A stretch of 64,000 nt of DNA from Epiperipatus broadwayi (lineage: Eukaryota; Onychophora; Udeonychophora; Euonychophora; Peripatidae). This document shows, in pieces, positions 35,943 through 49,020 of the stretch; position 1 is the first letter of the stretch, and each line of letters begins with the position of its first letter. The stretch is taken from the NCBI GenBank assembly GCA_028023455.1, contig JAQFVV010006231.1:8940036-9004035 (forward strand), in the 5' to 3' direction. The position numbers and the translations under genes were made by a program. Below the pieces are notes generated by a model. The model did not search any database. It had not been told where the DNA came from and saw nothing but the letters and a program-made list of their open reading frames with translations.

Positions 35943-38181
35943 CCAGCCATGGCTTATTAATAAACTCACAACAATAAATTCATCTTTATAAACTTATAGG
36001 CATCTATAAAATTATCCTATTTCATACTGGGATTTAATAATACTAGTGGTGATGATTGATCATCATGAATCTCTTTGCATAATATTCAATTTTCCATAAA
36101 CCCCTATTTACTAAAATATATTCATTACGCTAAATATTACATTTAATGACTATAATTTATTAATGATGATTGATGGCGATCATAACTCTTATATAGTATT
36201 ATTTGAAACATTTTTAACCAATAACATGATATCTATCTTTGATGAGGATGATCTAAACTCATGGACACAACACAATTTTAGCTTTCTATTGTTGAACTAT
36301 AATTATCAAAATTTGGTTATTCTCAAGCATAATCCTTAAATACTTAAATATCAACATTCCAGTTTACCTATTATTTTGCGGACGCTTAATATTTGCAAGT
36401 GATTGCTCAATATATACGAATGGTAATACTTAATAACTGCGAGCAATGATGATGAATTAAAATGACAGAATTAAGACAAGAAAAAAACCCACAATATTCT
36501 TAATAATAACTCGGAAACCAATTAAGATATATAATTATATTTTATTAACACTACTACTCTTTCTCTCCTTCTTTAAAGTCAAATCAACAATTAAATAAAT
36601 GGCTTATTACCATATTAATTCAATACAAAAATTAATATAAAAAATTTATATAAGTATAAGCAAATAAATCTAACATATAGGTTTGTCATTTTTCTTGATA
36701 TCTCAAAATAAGCTGACTTAAATCAATATTAGAAAAAAAATACATATTCTATAAATGCTTATTTAAGACTTTTCTTACTTATCATATCATAAAATAAATT
36801 TCAGGTGTAACTTGTATATGTTATTTCACTTCCATTCAAATGTAATGCCCTACTTTTCAATTTACCATTTTAAACTAATCATATATAACCTATTCTTTGA
36901 TGTGTTTGGATAAGCAGTTACACATGCACGCATTCGGTAATGTTAACATATATGTTTAAAATGTATACCCATAAATTACATATATAAAAATATCTTTTTC
37001 TTTTGCAACCTTATAGCGAAAGAAAATAAAATACATGATATTAATTTTTTAATATGCAACAAGATAAAATAAAAATAAAAAAAACATTATAAATGCATAT
37101 ATCTATAGGTTGCTCATTATCATAACTGATGAACAATTTAAAAAAAAAAAAACATTTCAACATTACAATATATAATATAAAAAAATAATAATAAAAGACA
37201 ATAAAAAATTTAAGTTTAAAGATTTAAACTATGTTTGTGCTGTGTTGTGAGATATTGCAAATAACTATAGATAAACAAGTCTTTAATGTTTCTGTATCAA
37301 AAAAAAGAAAATTGCTTTGACCAGTAAATTAAGGTTTACTTTTAATAAGCAAGAATAAAATCGGTTAAAGAAAGTTCATATTTACCCGTTTACTTTTTAC
37401 TTCTTATTAATGTCCTGAGTTTGAATTTTCAGACTGCTTTTCTCTGCTCAACAACAACAAAAAAAAAAGTTATTGCAGATACTTTTAAGATAATGCTGAA
37501 TCAATTGACTTGCTTGTCTCTCTCCTTTAAAAAAAATAATTGCTGTTGGCACTTTAGATGATTGAGGTAAACTAACAAAATTTGATTCATGGCTTCAAAC
37601 TTGGTTCTACATGGCTTTTATAAATTTTCTTTTCCTCCTATTTCCTCTTCTCCATTCATTCGAAGGTAATGAGCTTTTAATAAGCCAGGAACTAGAAACA
37701 AAGCATACCATATAGCTTGTGTGGTTGGCTTCAAACTCTATCATTTTGTTGGTTATTATCTGATACATGACTTCATAGATAGATCAGCGATTTTAACTCA
37801 TTCTGTATTAACCAGGAAGCAGGAAAAAATGGTTTAGCAATGCAGAGGCATAGTATTATGCATAGCCAAATATGTTAATATCATATTTACACAATTGTTA
37901 ATAACTTCTATTAAATTCAATTTTGTTCCAATGTTTTCCTCTCTTCTTTAATATTGCTGGAAATTGTTTATATAGACGCACATCTTCGTCTATATTGACT
38001 TTATACCAGAGTCTTATACTTCATTTCCTTTCTCAATTTTTAAAGAGTGAATAAAAAAATCAAATCGCTTACTTTTCTCCTTTTTCCTATTTTAACATTA
38101 ATAACAAGGAAGGACCGACTGAGTTGAGTCTCAAAATAATACTCACTGAGTTACATCTCACTTTAATAATAATAATCTGAT

Positions 38182-38280
38182 TGATCATCTCTCTAAAAAA
38201 AGTTAATGACTAACTGATCATCTCTCTAAAAAAATTTATGACTAAGTGATCATCTCTCTGAAAAAAATTAATGACCAACT
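38182..38280. repeat. three 33-bp tandem repeats
   Basis: TGATCATCTCTCTAAAAAAA followed by TTAATGACTAAC, repeated three times with few changes. Confidence 0.9.
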
Positions 38281-41200
38281 CATTAAAAAAATTGTTTCAA
38301 TCATTTATATCGCGAATTTCAACCAAAGGAAAAAAAAACATCTGGAAGCCTTATCTTAAAAAAAAATCAAAGCTTCACAAGTTTTACGTCGGTCACAATC
38401 AATAAAGACTTAAAATTGATCGCTATCGTTATCTACATCAAAGCACCTCTTTTGTAAAAATAATCTTAAGACACAGACAACAACAAACCTGGAATCTATA
38501 GCCATCAGAAATAGGTGTAAAAGCATCTTTGTGTTTGTACAGATGTATTCATTCTTTCACACGTGTACATTTTTTTTTATCTCCTAATCTAGTAATCTCC
38601 ATCGCCTTATTTTACACTTTTCTGATCTACTCTATTTTAATAAAACCAAAGTTAAATAATATGACACTTTATTTAATAAAAATATATATAACAAATCATT
38701 ACCAAATATTATTACCCTCTACATAATGGTTTATTCATTAACTATCTATAAATTCATAATAATAAATACACATATAAATCCTCATATATATAAAAAAAAA
38801 AATTTTTTTTTTTTTTTTGATTAATTGAATAATATATATATATCTACAGTATATATATAAGATATATGAATTAAAACAAAAACCAAAGAATACCTGATTT
38901 GTATTCTGATTTGTCATGACAACCCCCCTCCCCTCTTTCTAAAAAAAAACATGTATACTAATCTTTTTTAAAACTTGATCACTTTGACTTCTTTTTATTA
39001 TTATTATTTTTTCCCCAACATTGATAGATTAACGTGGCACCTTATCTGTTGACAAATACTCAAATTATATGAATAATGAAAGTTGATAGTTCTTAATGCT
39101 TCTTTTTTGCTTGTTAAACTAAAATGAATTAACAGATGTAGCAAAGTTATTTCAGAAATTTTTTTACCGTTAGAATTCTCATCTTAATCTTCATAACAAG
39201 TATAGCAATTTGTTTTTAAAATAATTTCTTTCTTCTTTCAGGTGCAAGCTTGTTAATTTTTTCTTCCTCCAGATGGTATTTAGTTGGAAAGATACAGAAC
39301 AAAAGGGAATCAAATGCCTTAGCAAGTCTTTCTTAGTCAATCATTCTTTGATATTATTTACTCCAGATAAAGTTTTATTAATTAAAATTTAGGCAAAAGA
39401 AAGAGAGAAAAAATCAATGATAACAAATTTTGTTATTCCTTCTCAATTAAAACTATTGTCAATAATAATAAAATCTCTTCTTCCTTTGTTACATCATTAA
39501 TCATTATGGTCATCCTAGCTAGGTCTAAAACCTATTGTTAATATAATTAATGATTTTTTTAAAACTTTTTTTTTATATTTTACAATTGTTTCAAAATAAA
39601 TAAATGACTAAATCTTATAGATATTTAAAATTTAAACAATTCAGGTTACATACAATAAATAAACACATATCTGTAAATCATAATTTTTTATTATTATTTA
39701 ACAAACAAATTATATTTTTATACATTTTTATATATTATAATCATTAGTATTCCCAAAGTGATTTTCATATAGTCTGTTTATTTACTCTGCATATATCATT
39801 GCCAAATCTACAATCATAACAAATGTATACCACAAAAGTGGGAGGAAACCAAAATAATAAAATATATGTATACAACAAAATAGAATGGAGTTAATAAACT
39901 AAGAGATTTGTACTACAAAAAAAGAAATCATGATACATATATTAAATAATCAATTTTAGAAAGGAAAATGTATACATCAAATTAATAAAAATATCCACCT
40001 TCCTTTATTAATAAATAATTCAAACTTTATGCATAATAAAAATAAATTTCCCTGCTTTTTTACCTTTTTTTCTAGCAATATCTATATATATATATGTTTA
40101 AAACATATATGTATTGATATTATAATTAATTGCAACAGTGTATGAATAATTTTTTACTTTTGTATCTTTTTTTATTTTTTTTATCATAAAAATTATTCTC
40201 ATAATGGAGAAGGTACAATCCATAAGAGAAATTAAAGTTAGTGACTACTTTCCAGAAAAAGATAGCTATATGGTTTTTTTATTAATTTCTAATTTTTTTT
40301 ATTTCATAATTTTTTTGAAACTATGATTTGTTGAACTGTGATTTTTTTTGTTTGTTTAATAGTATCTATAATTAGGCTTTAGATTTGCCTGGCAGAAATT
40401 AGAGGAAAATTTTGACCCCCCCCCCCTCTTTCATTCACTCTGAAGCATTATTAGAAATTTTTGGTTCTGTTTATTGTAAACTTCTGTTATCAGGAATGTC
40501 ATGGGATTTTGAAATCTTATACTTTCTTGTTTGTTTTGTCTATAGCCACAGTGTCATGATTAATCATAATAAAGATTATATAAAATCTAGTTAGTGAATC
40601 TACAATTTAGTGATTTTAAAAAATATATTAAAGCCATAACAATGGAAATGTAATCTAAAGAAGTATTTATTTTATATTTACATAGTTGTGACATTCCTAT
40701 TATTTACAAACATTTAATAGTATATTAAATTTGAATATTTTTGTCTGGTATTTGCAGGTTAGAGCTGTCATGAAATATCCTACATGTATTAAGTACCAAA
40801 TTATTTTTATTTTTAAATAATTAAAAAAAAAAAAGTCTAAACATTTTACTGAAAAAAATTGGATACATGCTATTAGTGTGTGTGCGATATATGTGTGAAA
40901 ATATGCAAATTATTTATGTGATTTTTAAAAAAAATTGAATGCTTTAATTAGAATGCAAACTATCAACTTTCATTGGTTTGATTTTTTGATTTTTAAATCA
41001 TAATTATTTAATAAGAGGAAAAAAAATTAGAATAAAGAAATCTTAAAAAATTTGCTGTAAAAATAGATTAGACAATGAAAGCTGGTAATTTTACTCTTTA
41101 GTAAAGCATCATAATTTTTTAAAAAATATATATTAATTTTGTTTTATTAAAATTTAATAAGTGTATGCAATAATATTTATGATTAGAATTAGTATTTCTA

Positions 41201-42224
41201 AAAAAAAAATTTTTTTTACAGTAGGTTATTTCATGGCAGCTCTAACCCATAAGTACCCCTTGTCTTTTTTTCATTGAGTTTTTGTTTATTATTATAATTA
41301 AGTTAATGTGCTGCATTAATAAAAATACAAATATAACATTTTATATGAAATAAAATAATTAATAGCCATTCTTTTTAAGAAATAAAATTATCATTAGTTG
41401 AAAATAGTGATATCATTTTATTTTCTTAAAATAAATTTATTTTCAGCAAAAACAATATATGCTGTTTACATAATTATTCCTTACTTCTATTAATATTCCT
41501 GATTATAGTTTTATAAATTCTAATTAGTTGCTTCTATTTTGATTTTATACAGACATTAGTACATTTGGATTGCAGAAAACAGATTTTCACAAAAATTTTA
41601 TTAAAAAAAAAAATCAAATCAATAGAAATATTAGGTATATATTTTTTAAGCAAAAAAGTGACTTATATAATTGAATAAATATGGAGATTTATATATGAGA
41701 AATAATTGATAAGCAAATTAACAAACAAATAATTAAATTTTATGGATATTTGATTTGTTTTGTTTTTTTATGCAATAAAGTGTTCAATAATTTATTTGTA
41801 TATATTGTATGTCAATTTTTGTGTGAATCAGAAACCTGTGATATTTTACTGTAATTTAGGCTTTAATTTGTCTGACTTATTAGTTGAAGAAAGAAACAAG
41901 ACAAGAAGTGATATCTTTTTTTGTTTTGCTTAATTCATCATAGAAACCATTTGCTTGTAAATATTGTTAGAAACTTTTAATAGAGTGATGGATGAGATAA
42001 AGGTCATTCGATCAACTCTTAGTGTATTACTTCTAGTGACTGAACATCACATTATTTTCTTAATTACAATTAACCATTGAATTACTTTTAGGGTCATTTA
42101 ACAGTTCTCTTTTTTCTAAACTATAAATTTCAATTTATAGTTTTATTTAAGCTTTTATTATTCTTATTAACATATTTTATAAACAAATCCTTATTTTAAT
42201 TTTAAATATGGATTACATTTTTAG

Positions 42225-42338
42225 TTAAATATGATTGGAAAATCAAAATCTGGAAAAAAGGAAGAAGAAGTTGACTTAACTCCTATTTTATTAGCAGGCT
42301 CCAAAGAACAAAGATTTGCTGATGAAGCTAAATTAAAG
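42225..42338 (+). CDS. CKAP5: CKAP5/XMAP215 exon: linker into TOG5
   Basis: A 114-bp exon of 38 codons, phase 0 at both ends, between acceptor TTTTTAG and donor GTAATA. It encodes a basic-then-acidic stretch (GKSKSGKKEEEVDL) followed by GSKEQRFADEAKLK. In the animal family the equivalent KEQR..DE..LK peptide immediately precedes the first helix of TOG5, which here starts in the next exon. It follows the previous coding exon after a 26.3-kb intron and precedes the next by 594 bp. No short exon between is needed to keep frame, but I cannot exclude one. The exon is too short to be found by ORF length; splice borders and family match support it. Confidence 0.9.
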
Positions 42339-42722
42339 GTAATATTTATTGTCTTTGGACATCCTTATGTATATGTTAGTATATGGAAATAGGAAGTAGA
42401 ATATATGATTACAGTTTAATGTTAGACATAAACTATTCATATTTCAGTTGTGTTTATATCAAGAGGAAAATAAGTGATAGCAAACTTTTTACAAGTCATC
42501 AAATTTTTATTGCTTTTTCATAATATTCTTATTCAACTTGCAGAAAACTTAATGATAAATTATTTGATAATTCTGTTATAAATGTGTTTTATTTTTTATT
42601 TGTTTAAAAAAAATAAAGTTTATTTAATATTTTGATATATATAGTGATGTTTTTAAAATTATAATGAATAAGAAGTATCAGCTTTTTGTAATTTATTAGA
42701 TTGTGTATTTATTTATATTTAG

Positions 42723-42782
42723 GTCTTGAAAAGTTTTGAATCCAAAAATGAAAAAAAGATGCAACATAAGCTAAAATTTTGA
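42723..42782 (+). other. possible alternative or decayed CKAP5 exon
   Basis: Inside the 594-bp intron before the TOG5 start, a plausible acceptor (TTATATTTAG) is followed in the correct phase by 19 codons, VLKSFESKNEKKMQHKLKF, and a stop at 42780-42782. The first three residues repeat the VLK that opens the true next exon. An AATAAA-type hexamer lies roughly 70 bp further on. If used, it would end the protein before TOG5. It could equally be a chance AG in AT-rich DNA, or the ruin of a duplicated exon start. Confidence 0.25.
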
Positions 42783-42932
42783 AGAATAATAATGTAATAT
42801 TATTAAAACACTATGCATATTGAAGTTTAAATATATAACGAAATGTTGCAAATAAATATGTTGAAGTCCTCTCCTTCCCCTTTTCCTGATTTTGGTAATA
42901 CATTTTTTTTTTTACTTATTTATTTTTAATAG

Positions 42933-43082
42933 GTATTAAAATGGAATTTTGCATCTCCTAGAGATGAATTTGTAGACCAGCTAAAAGACCAAATGCAATG
43001 CTGCTTTAGTAAATCACTTTTAGCAAATATGTTTCATGCTGACTTTAAATTTCACATTAAAGCTCTTGATACACTCACAGAG
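42933..43082 (+). CDS. CKAP5: CKAP5/XMAP215 exon: start of TOG5
   Basis: A 150-bp, 50-codon exon, phase 0 at both ends (acceptor TTTTTAATAG, donor GTAAGA). It begins VLKWNFASPRDEFVDQLK, a near-exact match to the start of TOG5 in the family, including the tryptophan in the first inter-helix loop that in TOG domains contacts tubulin. It continues through HEAT helices (FSKSLLANMFHADFKFHIKA). A 78-bp intron follows. TOG5 is one of the later arrayed domains, thought to act in lattice association and tubulin hand-over; that role is family knowledge, not shown here. Confidence 0.96.
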
Positions 43083-43145
43083 GTAAGACACTTGCAATTT
43101 TATATACATAAAAATAATAAATTTTTATTGCAATTCAGTAATTGA

Positions 43146-43706
<561 letters not shown>

Positions 43707-44387
43707 TAAAAATTTATATAATTCTTAAATATATATAAATATGTTGTGTATATGCATAAATATATAAACATGCATGATTATTAATTGTTTTTTTTCCATT
43801 TCAGCATAATAGTTACAAATTATTCATGGTAATAAATAACTGATCATTTATTTTATCTATTAAATAGAATATAAAAATTATCTTAAGATTTCAGATTCCA
43901 TTCGGATTAGGATTGGTTATTTTTGCAATCATTCCAACTAAATATCCAATATTGGTTGGGAAATGGATATCTAGATATCATTAGCTAAAGAGTAAAACAA
44001 GGATGTTAAAACACTCAAGCTTTCAACATCTGACAATTGGAAGGCTGCTTTCAACGTGCCTGACAATTGGGAGACCTAATGAGTAATAATCGTTTATTTA
44101 TTAAGGAGGGTGGTTCAGTGAATAAGTATTTATCCTGCAGTTAGCTATTTAAAAAGCTATTAAATTTATAGCTTAGACACTAACAAAAAATATTGTAAAC
44201 ATAAAACAAGTATTTACATACTAGATTGATATATTTTATTTTATAATGAATAACCTTATATTGTAAAGTCATTTATGGAAAATGGGAATTGTATATCCCC
44301 CAGACATAAATAATTTTCCTGTAAATTCATTTATAGTGAAATTTGCTTCTCAATTATTTAGAATTCTCTTTAATTTGGCATCTTGCA

Positions 44388-44626
44388 TCATAAGTTTTGT
44401 TTGCTTTGTTCAAACATGGAATGAATGCCACTTCCACCAACTATGACAATGTTTGGATATAGTTCAACAAATTTTGGAAAATCCATTCTTTATATTTGTA
44501 TATTTTGTTTTGAGTAGCTTGTATAGCTTCTTTAAATTTTCCAATTTTAGTCATTCTTTCTCGTGTATTCTAATCTTTTCATTTGTTTTCCAGGTATAAG
44601 ATAACTAATATCATTATTGTCATACA
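44388..44626 (-). pseudogene. decayed fragment of a transposon-associated protein family
   Basis: One minus-strand frame, crossed by stops, reads YDNNDISYLIPGKQ... and later MDFPKFVELYPNIVIVGGSG + IHSM. I recall proteins common in arthropod and other invertebrate genomes, often flagged as transposon-derived, with (D)DISRxLPGKKD ... GFSKFxELRPKxxxLAGxSG + THxVC. Here the PGK, the F.KF.EL.P and the GGSG.HS blocks match in order. Function of the family is not known to me; this copy is dead. Confidence 0.5.
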
Positions 44627-44755
44627 AATTAATCATTTCAATTATAGATTTGTTTAAAAACTTTCAAACTTTAGATTTGGTGTTGCAGACATCTTTTCTT
44701 TTATTAAAGCTTTTACTTTTCTTACGTTAATTTTAAATTCTTTATATATATATAT

Positions 44756-46262
44756 TGTAACCCTTAGTTTTTTTCATAAAGAAACTAATGATTGGGAAGT
44801 AAATAGTGAGATTAGTTTCTTAACTATATCTGAGTAAAAAAAAATTTTTTTTTTAAAAGTTAAAAGCTTTCTTTAGAGAGACCAATAACCATGTGACTTA
44901 TATTTAACATATAGAAAAGAAGCTGTTTGTATTTATTTAAAATTATAGCTTATCATTATGTAGAGGGAAGAGGGATTGACTATCGCAAGCTATATAATAT
45001 CTGAAAAATGTTTATTTATATACCTAAACAGAAAGGTCTTTGTGAATCGTAATATTTGTGAATAAAAATGTTAATACAGATTGAAATCGAACTTGTTGTT
45101 ATAGATAGCATTTGTTTGACAGTTCTTTTCATGAGAATAGGTTTAAGTTTTTAGGAAATTAGGAAAGATATTTTATACTAATATGAATAAAAGATATTTT
45201 GTACTGAAATGAATATGAACAAGCAGTCACTATTTAATATTGTGAGTCTGTGCATGTGTATGTGCGTGTATAATGCATATATAGATTTTTTTTTTCTTCA
45301 TGGAAATTTACACATTGTATAATAGATTATTTGATAGTATAATGTAAAATGAATTTATTTTGTATGGGTTTTACAGGAATTGGTTATTGTTTTCAGTTCT
45401 AAATTTGATTTAAGTTTTAAAGAAGAAATTTATTTATATAATATCAGTTTTATAAAATACCCGCGATTATATATATATTTTTGAATATTTCTCGTAAATC
45501 AAAGCGGTGTCAAATGTGTTAAGAAAGAAATAATTAAAACGTAATGGGAGCTGAAAGCAATAAACCAAAACCAACATTAATAAATGGTGTTAAAGGTTGC
45601 CTTCGGAGAAAGAATTGTAAATTCGAAGAATGAAAACAAAAAAAACTTGCAGGTGGCCTTTTTTTTTTTATAAAAGTGAAAATGAAGTAAGGGGGATTTC
45701 TCTGGCTAATTTAATATCTGATCGTCTTCTCTGATCGTTTTCTCTCTAGAGACAACAAATGACTCAACTTATTAAGAAGTGTGTATATATAATTGTGACT
45801 ATTAAAGGTGATAGATGCTGAGAACGAAAATAATAGTTGCTGGGTTAAATGGGAAGGATTTATAACATTACTTTTATTCTACTTTGAATTAAATAGTAAT
45901 CTTATAGTATGTATTATAAACATAAGTTAGGAGTTTTCCGCATCGATTACTAATTTATTTCTAGTCATGTATGTATTGGAAATATACACAACATTTTTGT
46001 AGTTACCACTTGAGATCATATATCTATATAAAGTTGTAGAAGAAAGTTGTCTGGATTATTTAGTTAGCAGTAAGAACTTATCATGAGAGGATTTACATAA
46101 TTGTTATTAAGTTTAAATTAAAACCATAATAAACTGAATTGGATTATCAACATTATATATATATATTTTTTTGAGATAATTTAATTACTTTCTTTATTAT
46201 ATCCTATAGTAATAAGCATGGATGATGATCTCTGGTGGGCATTGCAATCTCATAGTTATAAT
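44756..46262 (+). mobile_element. candidate solo LTR or LTR relic with PBS-like end
   Basis: Starts TGTAACCCTTAG after TATAT and, about 1.5 kb on, reads TAGTTATAATTTGGCGCCCGGG. The TTTGGCGCCC resembles the tRNA-Lys-type PBS that follows a 5' LTR. No second LTR, coding region or target duplication was found. Confidence 0.3.
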
Positions 46263-47049
46263 TTGGCGCCCGGGTATACAGAATCTTATTATTACTATCA
46301 TTAAATAAACACCCTAGTATTTCTTGTTTGGTTCCCGAGTTATTTTCAATTGACTATCTACTTGCACTAAAGTTGATGTTAGAATATATACATAGCTTTT
46401 TGGTAGCACTTAACATTTTTTTTCTTTTTCACACTTAGAAATATATTCTTAAAACTTTTCTTTCAATGGATTTAGCATATTACAATCATAATTATTTTTC
46501 ATGAATATCTTCATTTGTTCTGAATAGTATTTTCTCTGTCGAGTCTTCTTATTTTTTTAAAACTTTTTATTACAGTATGATGGTTCATTAAATCTTTTTT
46601 TTTAGCTATAGGTGATTCATGAAGACTACTTAGGGAAAGATAACATTTAACTTAACAAACTTTTCAGTTTTTTGATTATTATTTGAAATACTGGTGTTGC
46701 TATTGGTTGTGATCTATCTTTTCTCTTTTTATATATTTAATTATTTCCTATAGCTGTCACAAATTTTCAATGTCTGATATAGCATAAGTCAATTCTGCAC
46801 AGGTCTGGGATTTGTTTAATATCTTAATATTATTTTTTATTAAATGGATTACCATTGAAAAATAATAACAATTTTATTTTCAGCCATAATGGATTTTAAA
46901 TAAATATACTCACTTAGGAAGTAATAAGAATATGAGTAGTTTTTCATCTTTTTTTTTTTTTTGCTTGTAATTAAAAATAAAATAAGATTTAAAAAAGTAT
47001 TTTTAAATAATGCTTTTATGTAAATAGTCCATTAAAAAATAGGAAAATA

Positions 47050-47149
47050 ATAAAGTAATAATCTGTATAATAAAAGCATTTGAGGCCTTTTTGATTTTTA
47101 TGATTTATTTGAGGCTCATATGCTTTTATTATATGGATTATTACTTTAT
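47050..47149. repeat. short palindrome, ~37-bp arms
   Basis: Arms 47050-47086 and ~47113-47149 are inverted copies around ATAAAGTAATAATC..TATAATAAAAGCA, loop ~26 bp. Confidence 0.7.
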
Positions 47150-48490
47150 TTTTTTTTACTTTTTAATAAAATCCCAAAGAATCGTTTAAATGAAGTTGCA
47201 AACTATACTCACCTTTTTTTTTAATATCAATGCTAATCTATTTTGTGAGATTAAAAAATAATTTATCTGATCTTCAGTTTGTTATTTAGTAATAAATCAA
47301 GCATTGATACTCGAAATGGTTAGAACTTTTTTTTGATTAGCAATTTTTGTTCTTATATTAATCAAACCAGCTTATAGTTTCAAGTATTATTTTTATGTGA
47401 AATTCTAATGATTTTTAATGAGCACTTAATTTTATGGCTTAATAAATATTTAATGTTAAGGTATATATATCCATCCATAAACAAATAAGTCAGAATATAT
47501 TACTAAGATAATTCACAAGCAAGATTCTTGAAGAATCATTTAAATTAACTTGCAAAGAATGCCCACCTTTTGTTTAGTAAAGTCAATTATGTAAAAATAA
47601 AACTTGCTGCTGAGAGAAAGTTCCAACCTTTTAGAGTGTCAATGCTTGATTTCTTATTATATATCAAATCGAAAGTACAAAATAGATTAATATTGATATA
47701 ACAAAAGGTGGATATCATTTAAATGGTTCTTTAGAAATTTTGTTTGTGAATTTTCTTAGTATGCTATTGTTCCATGAATGGGTTTATATTCTTAACATTA
47801 CATATTTAATAAGCTATAAAATTATTTATATATATATACTATCACCTTCACTTATAAATAAAAGATTGTTTTGACAGCAGATTGAAGATTCTTGGTGTTA
47901 ATAAGTATTGAATGCTTCATGTGATTTGCATTATATATTGTACATAAAATAATTATAAAAAAAAAACAATTAAATATACTCAGAGCATATTTATTTCTAT
48001 TAAGTAAAATTGAATAAATGGCTGTTGACTTCTTGGTATTTGACATCATTCTTATATGTTCTGATTATAAAATTTCATTTTTTAAATTATCTTATCAGAT
48101 CCTCATTTTAAGTTTATTTAGTCTATTTCAATATGCTAGTCTGGCAATTCCATTTTTGAATCATAGTTTTCACAAATACAAAGTTATTTTTTGATCTGTT
48201 TTTTTTTTTTCAAAGCAAACAAACAATTCCTCTGTGATAATTGAAACTTTTCACAAAGTATGCCAATATATATATGTTTTTGAATGTTTTCTTTTAATTC
48301 GGTGCTAAAATTGTGTATGCTCTAATAATTGCTGAAAACATCATCCACATATTGTTTTAGTTAAGTTTAATATTTTTCATTAAAAAATGAAAAGCATGAA
48401 AATAATATTTTCTGAAAATTTGAACATATATTTCACAAATGACATGATTGACAAACAAATACTGAAATGTCATCATTACAAATATTCCTG

Positions 48491-49020
48491 AAAAAATTAA
48501 ATTTGCATTTGTAATCATTGCTAATTTAATATCTTGTTTGTTCACTAAATATATTATTTTCAGATTTGTTGTTTAAATAAATGATATTTTTTCATAGTTC
48601 CAAACATTATTTTCATATACATTTTTTTTTTGGTTTTTAATTTTTTATGAAAATTTGAAACTTATTGGCTTCACATCCAAAAATAAATGTCCTTGAAATT
48701 TAAAACTGGAAAAATCTAGAAATATTCTGTGTCATGTGAAAATTGAAAAAATTAAATTCGCATTTGTAATCTATATTAATTTAATGCCTTGTTTTTCAAT
48801 TATTGTTTGTTCACTAAATATATTATTTTCAGATTTATTGTCTAAATAAATGATATTTTTTCATGTTTCCAAACATATTATTTATATATATATTTTTTTT
48901 TTTTGGGGGAGGGGGGTAATTTTTTATAAAACTTTGGAACTTCACATCCAAAAATTTTAGTAAATGATCTTGAAATTTAAAACTAAAAAAAAAAACTGGG
49001 AATGTTCTGTATCATCTGAA
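48491..49020. repeat. ~255-bp tandem duplication
   Basis: Two direct copies begin at 48491 and 48746 (AAAAAATTAAATTYGCATTTG), both containing TTGTTTGTTCACTAAATATA, TTTCAGATTTRTTGT and TTCACATCCAAAAA. The second has gained a run of G (GGGGGAGGGGGG near 48904). Moderately diverged. Confidence 0.88.

Larger units (their letters stand above)
34877..38845. other. ~4-kb segment present in repeat B only
   Basis: The A/B alignment breaks after ...TATGTACTATGTAT and resumes at ...CTACAGTATATATATAAGATATATGA. The segment starts TGTAACAATTTCC. It contains a GAT/AAT microsatellite (35858-35942) and a 33-bp tandem array (~38182-38280), but no recognisable ORF. It is either an insertion in B or a deletion from A; terminal structure is not clear enough to classify it. 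Confidence 0.5.
32828..40137. repeat. direct repeat B (~2.9-kb core with insertions)
   Basis: Partner of repeat A. It starts sharply at TGTAATGGTA and ends near TTGCAACA, so on the minus strand it would read TGTTGCAA...CCATTACA, LTR-like TG...CA ends. It lacks A's LINE and 1.9-kb insert but carries a hAT element (32863-33261) and a ~4-kb insert (34877-38845). On its inner side the minus strand has a PBS-like TGG motif, and an antisense ORF follows. Confidence 0.85.
15928..42224 (+). other. 26.3-kb CKAP5 intron
   Basis: This intron separates the TOG4-TOG5 linker exons. It contains a TIR element, direct repeats A and B, an RTE LINE, a Tigger element, two hAT elements and a small ORF, described separately. 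The unassigned parts (15928-17760, 17864-18312, 19984-22069 and 40138-42224) are AT-rich with short homopolymers; I see no coding or structured signal there. A run of about ten C near 40418 is the only marked GC tract. Confidence 0.8.

Noticed and set aside
43990-44100. RT motif fragment (RVKQGC) with repeated CTGACAATTGG
   Set aside because: Too short and no adjoining RT blocks; chance match in AT-rich DNA cannot be excluded.
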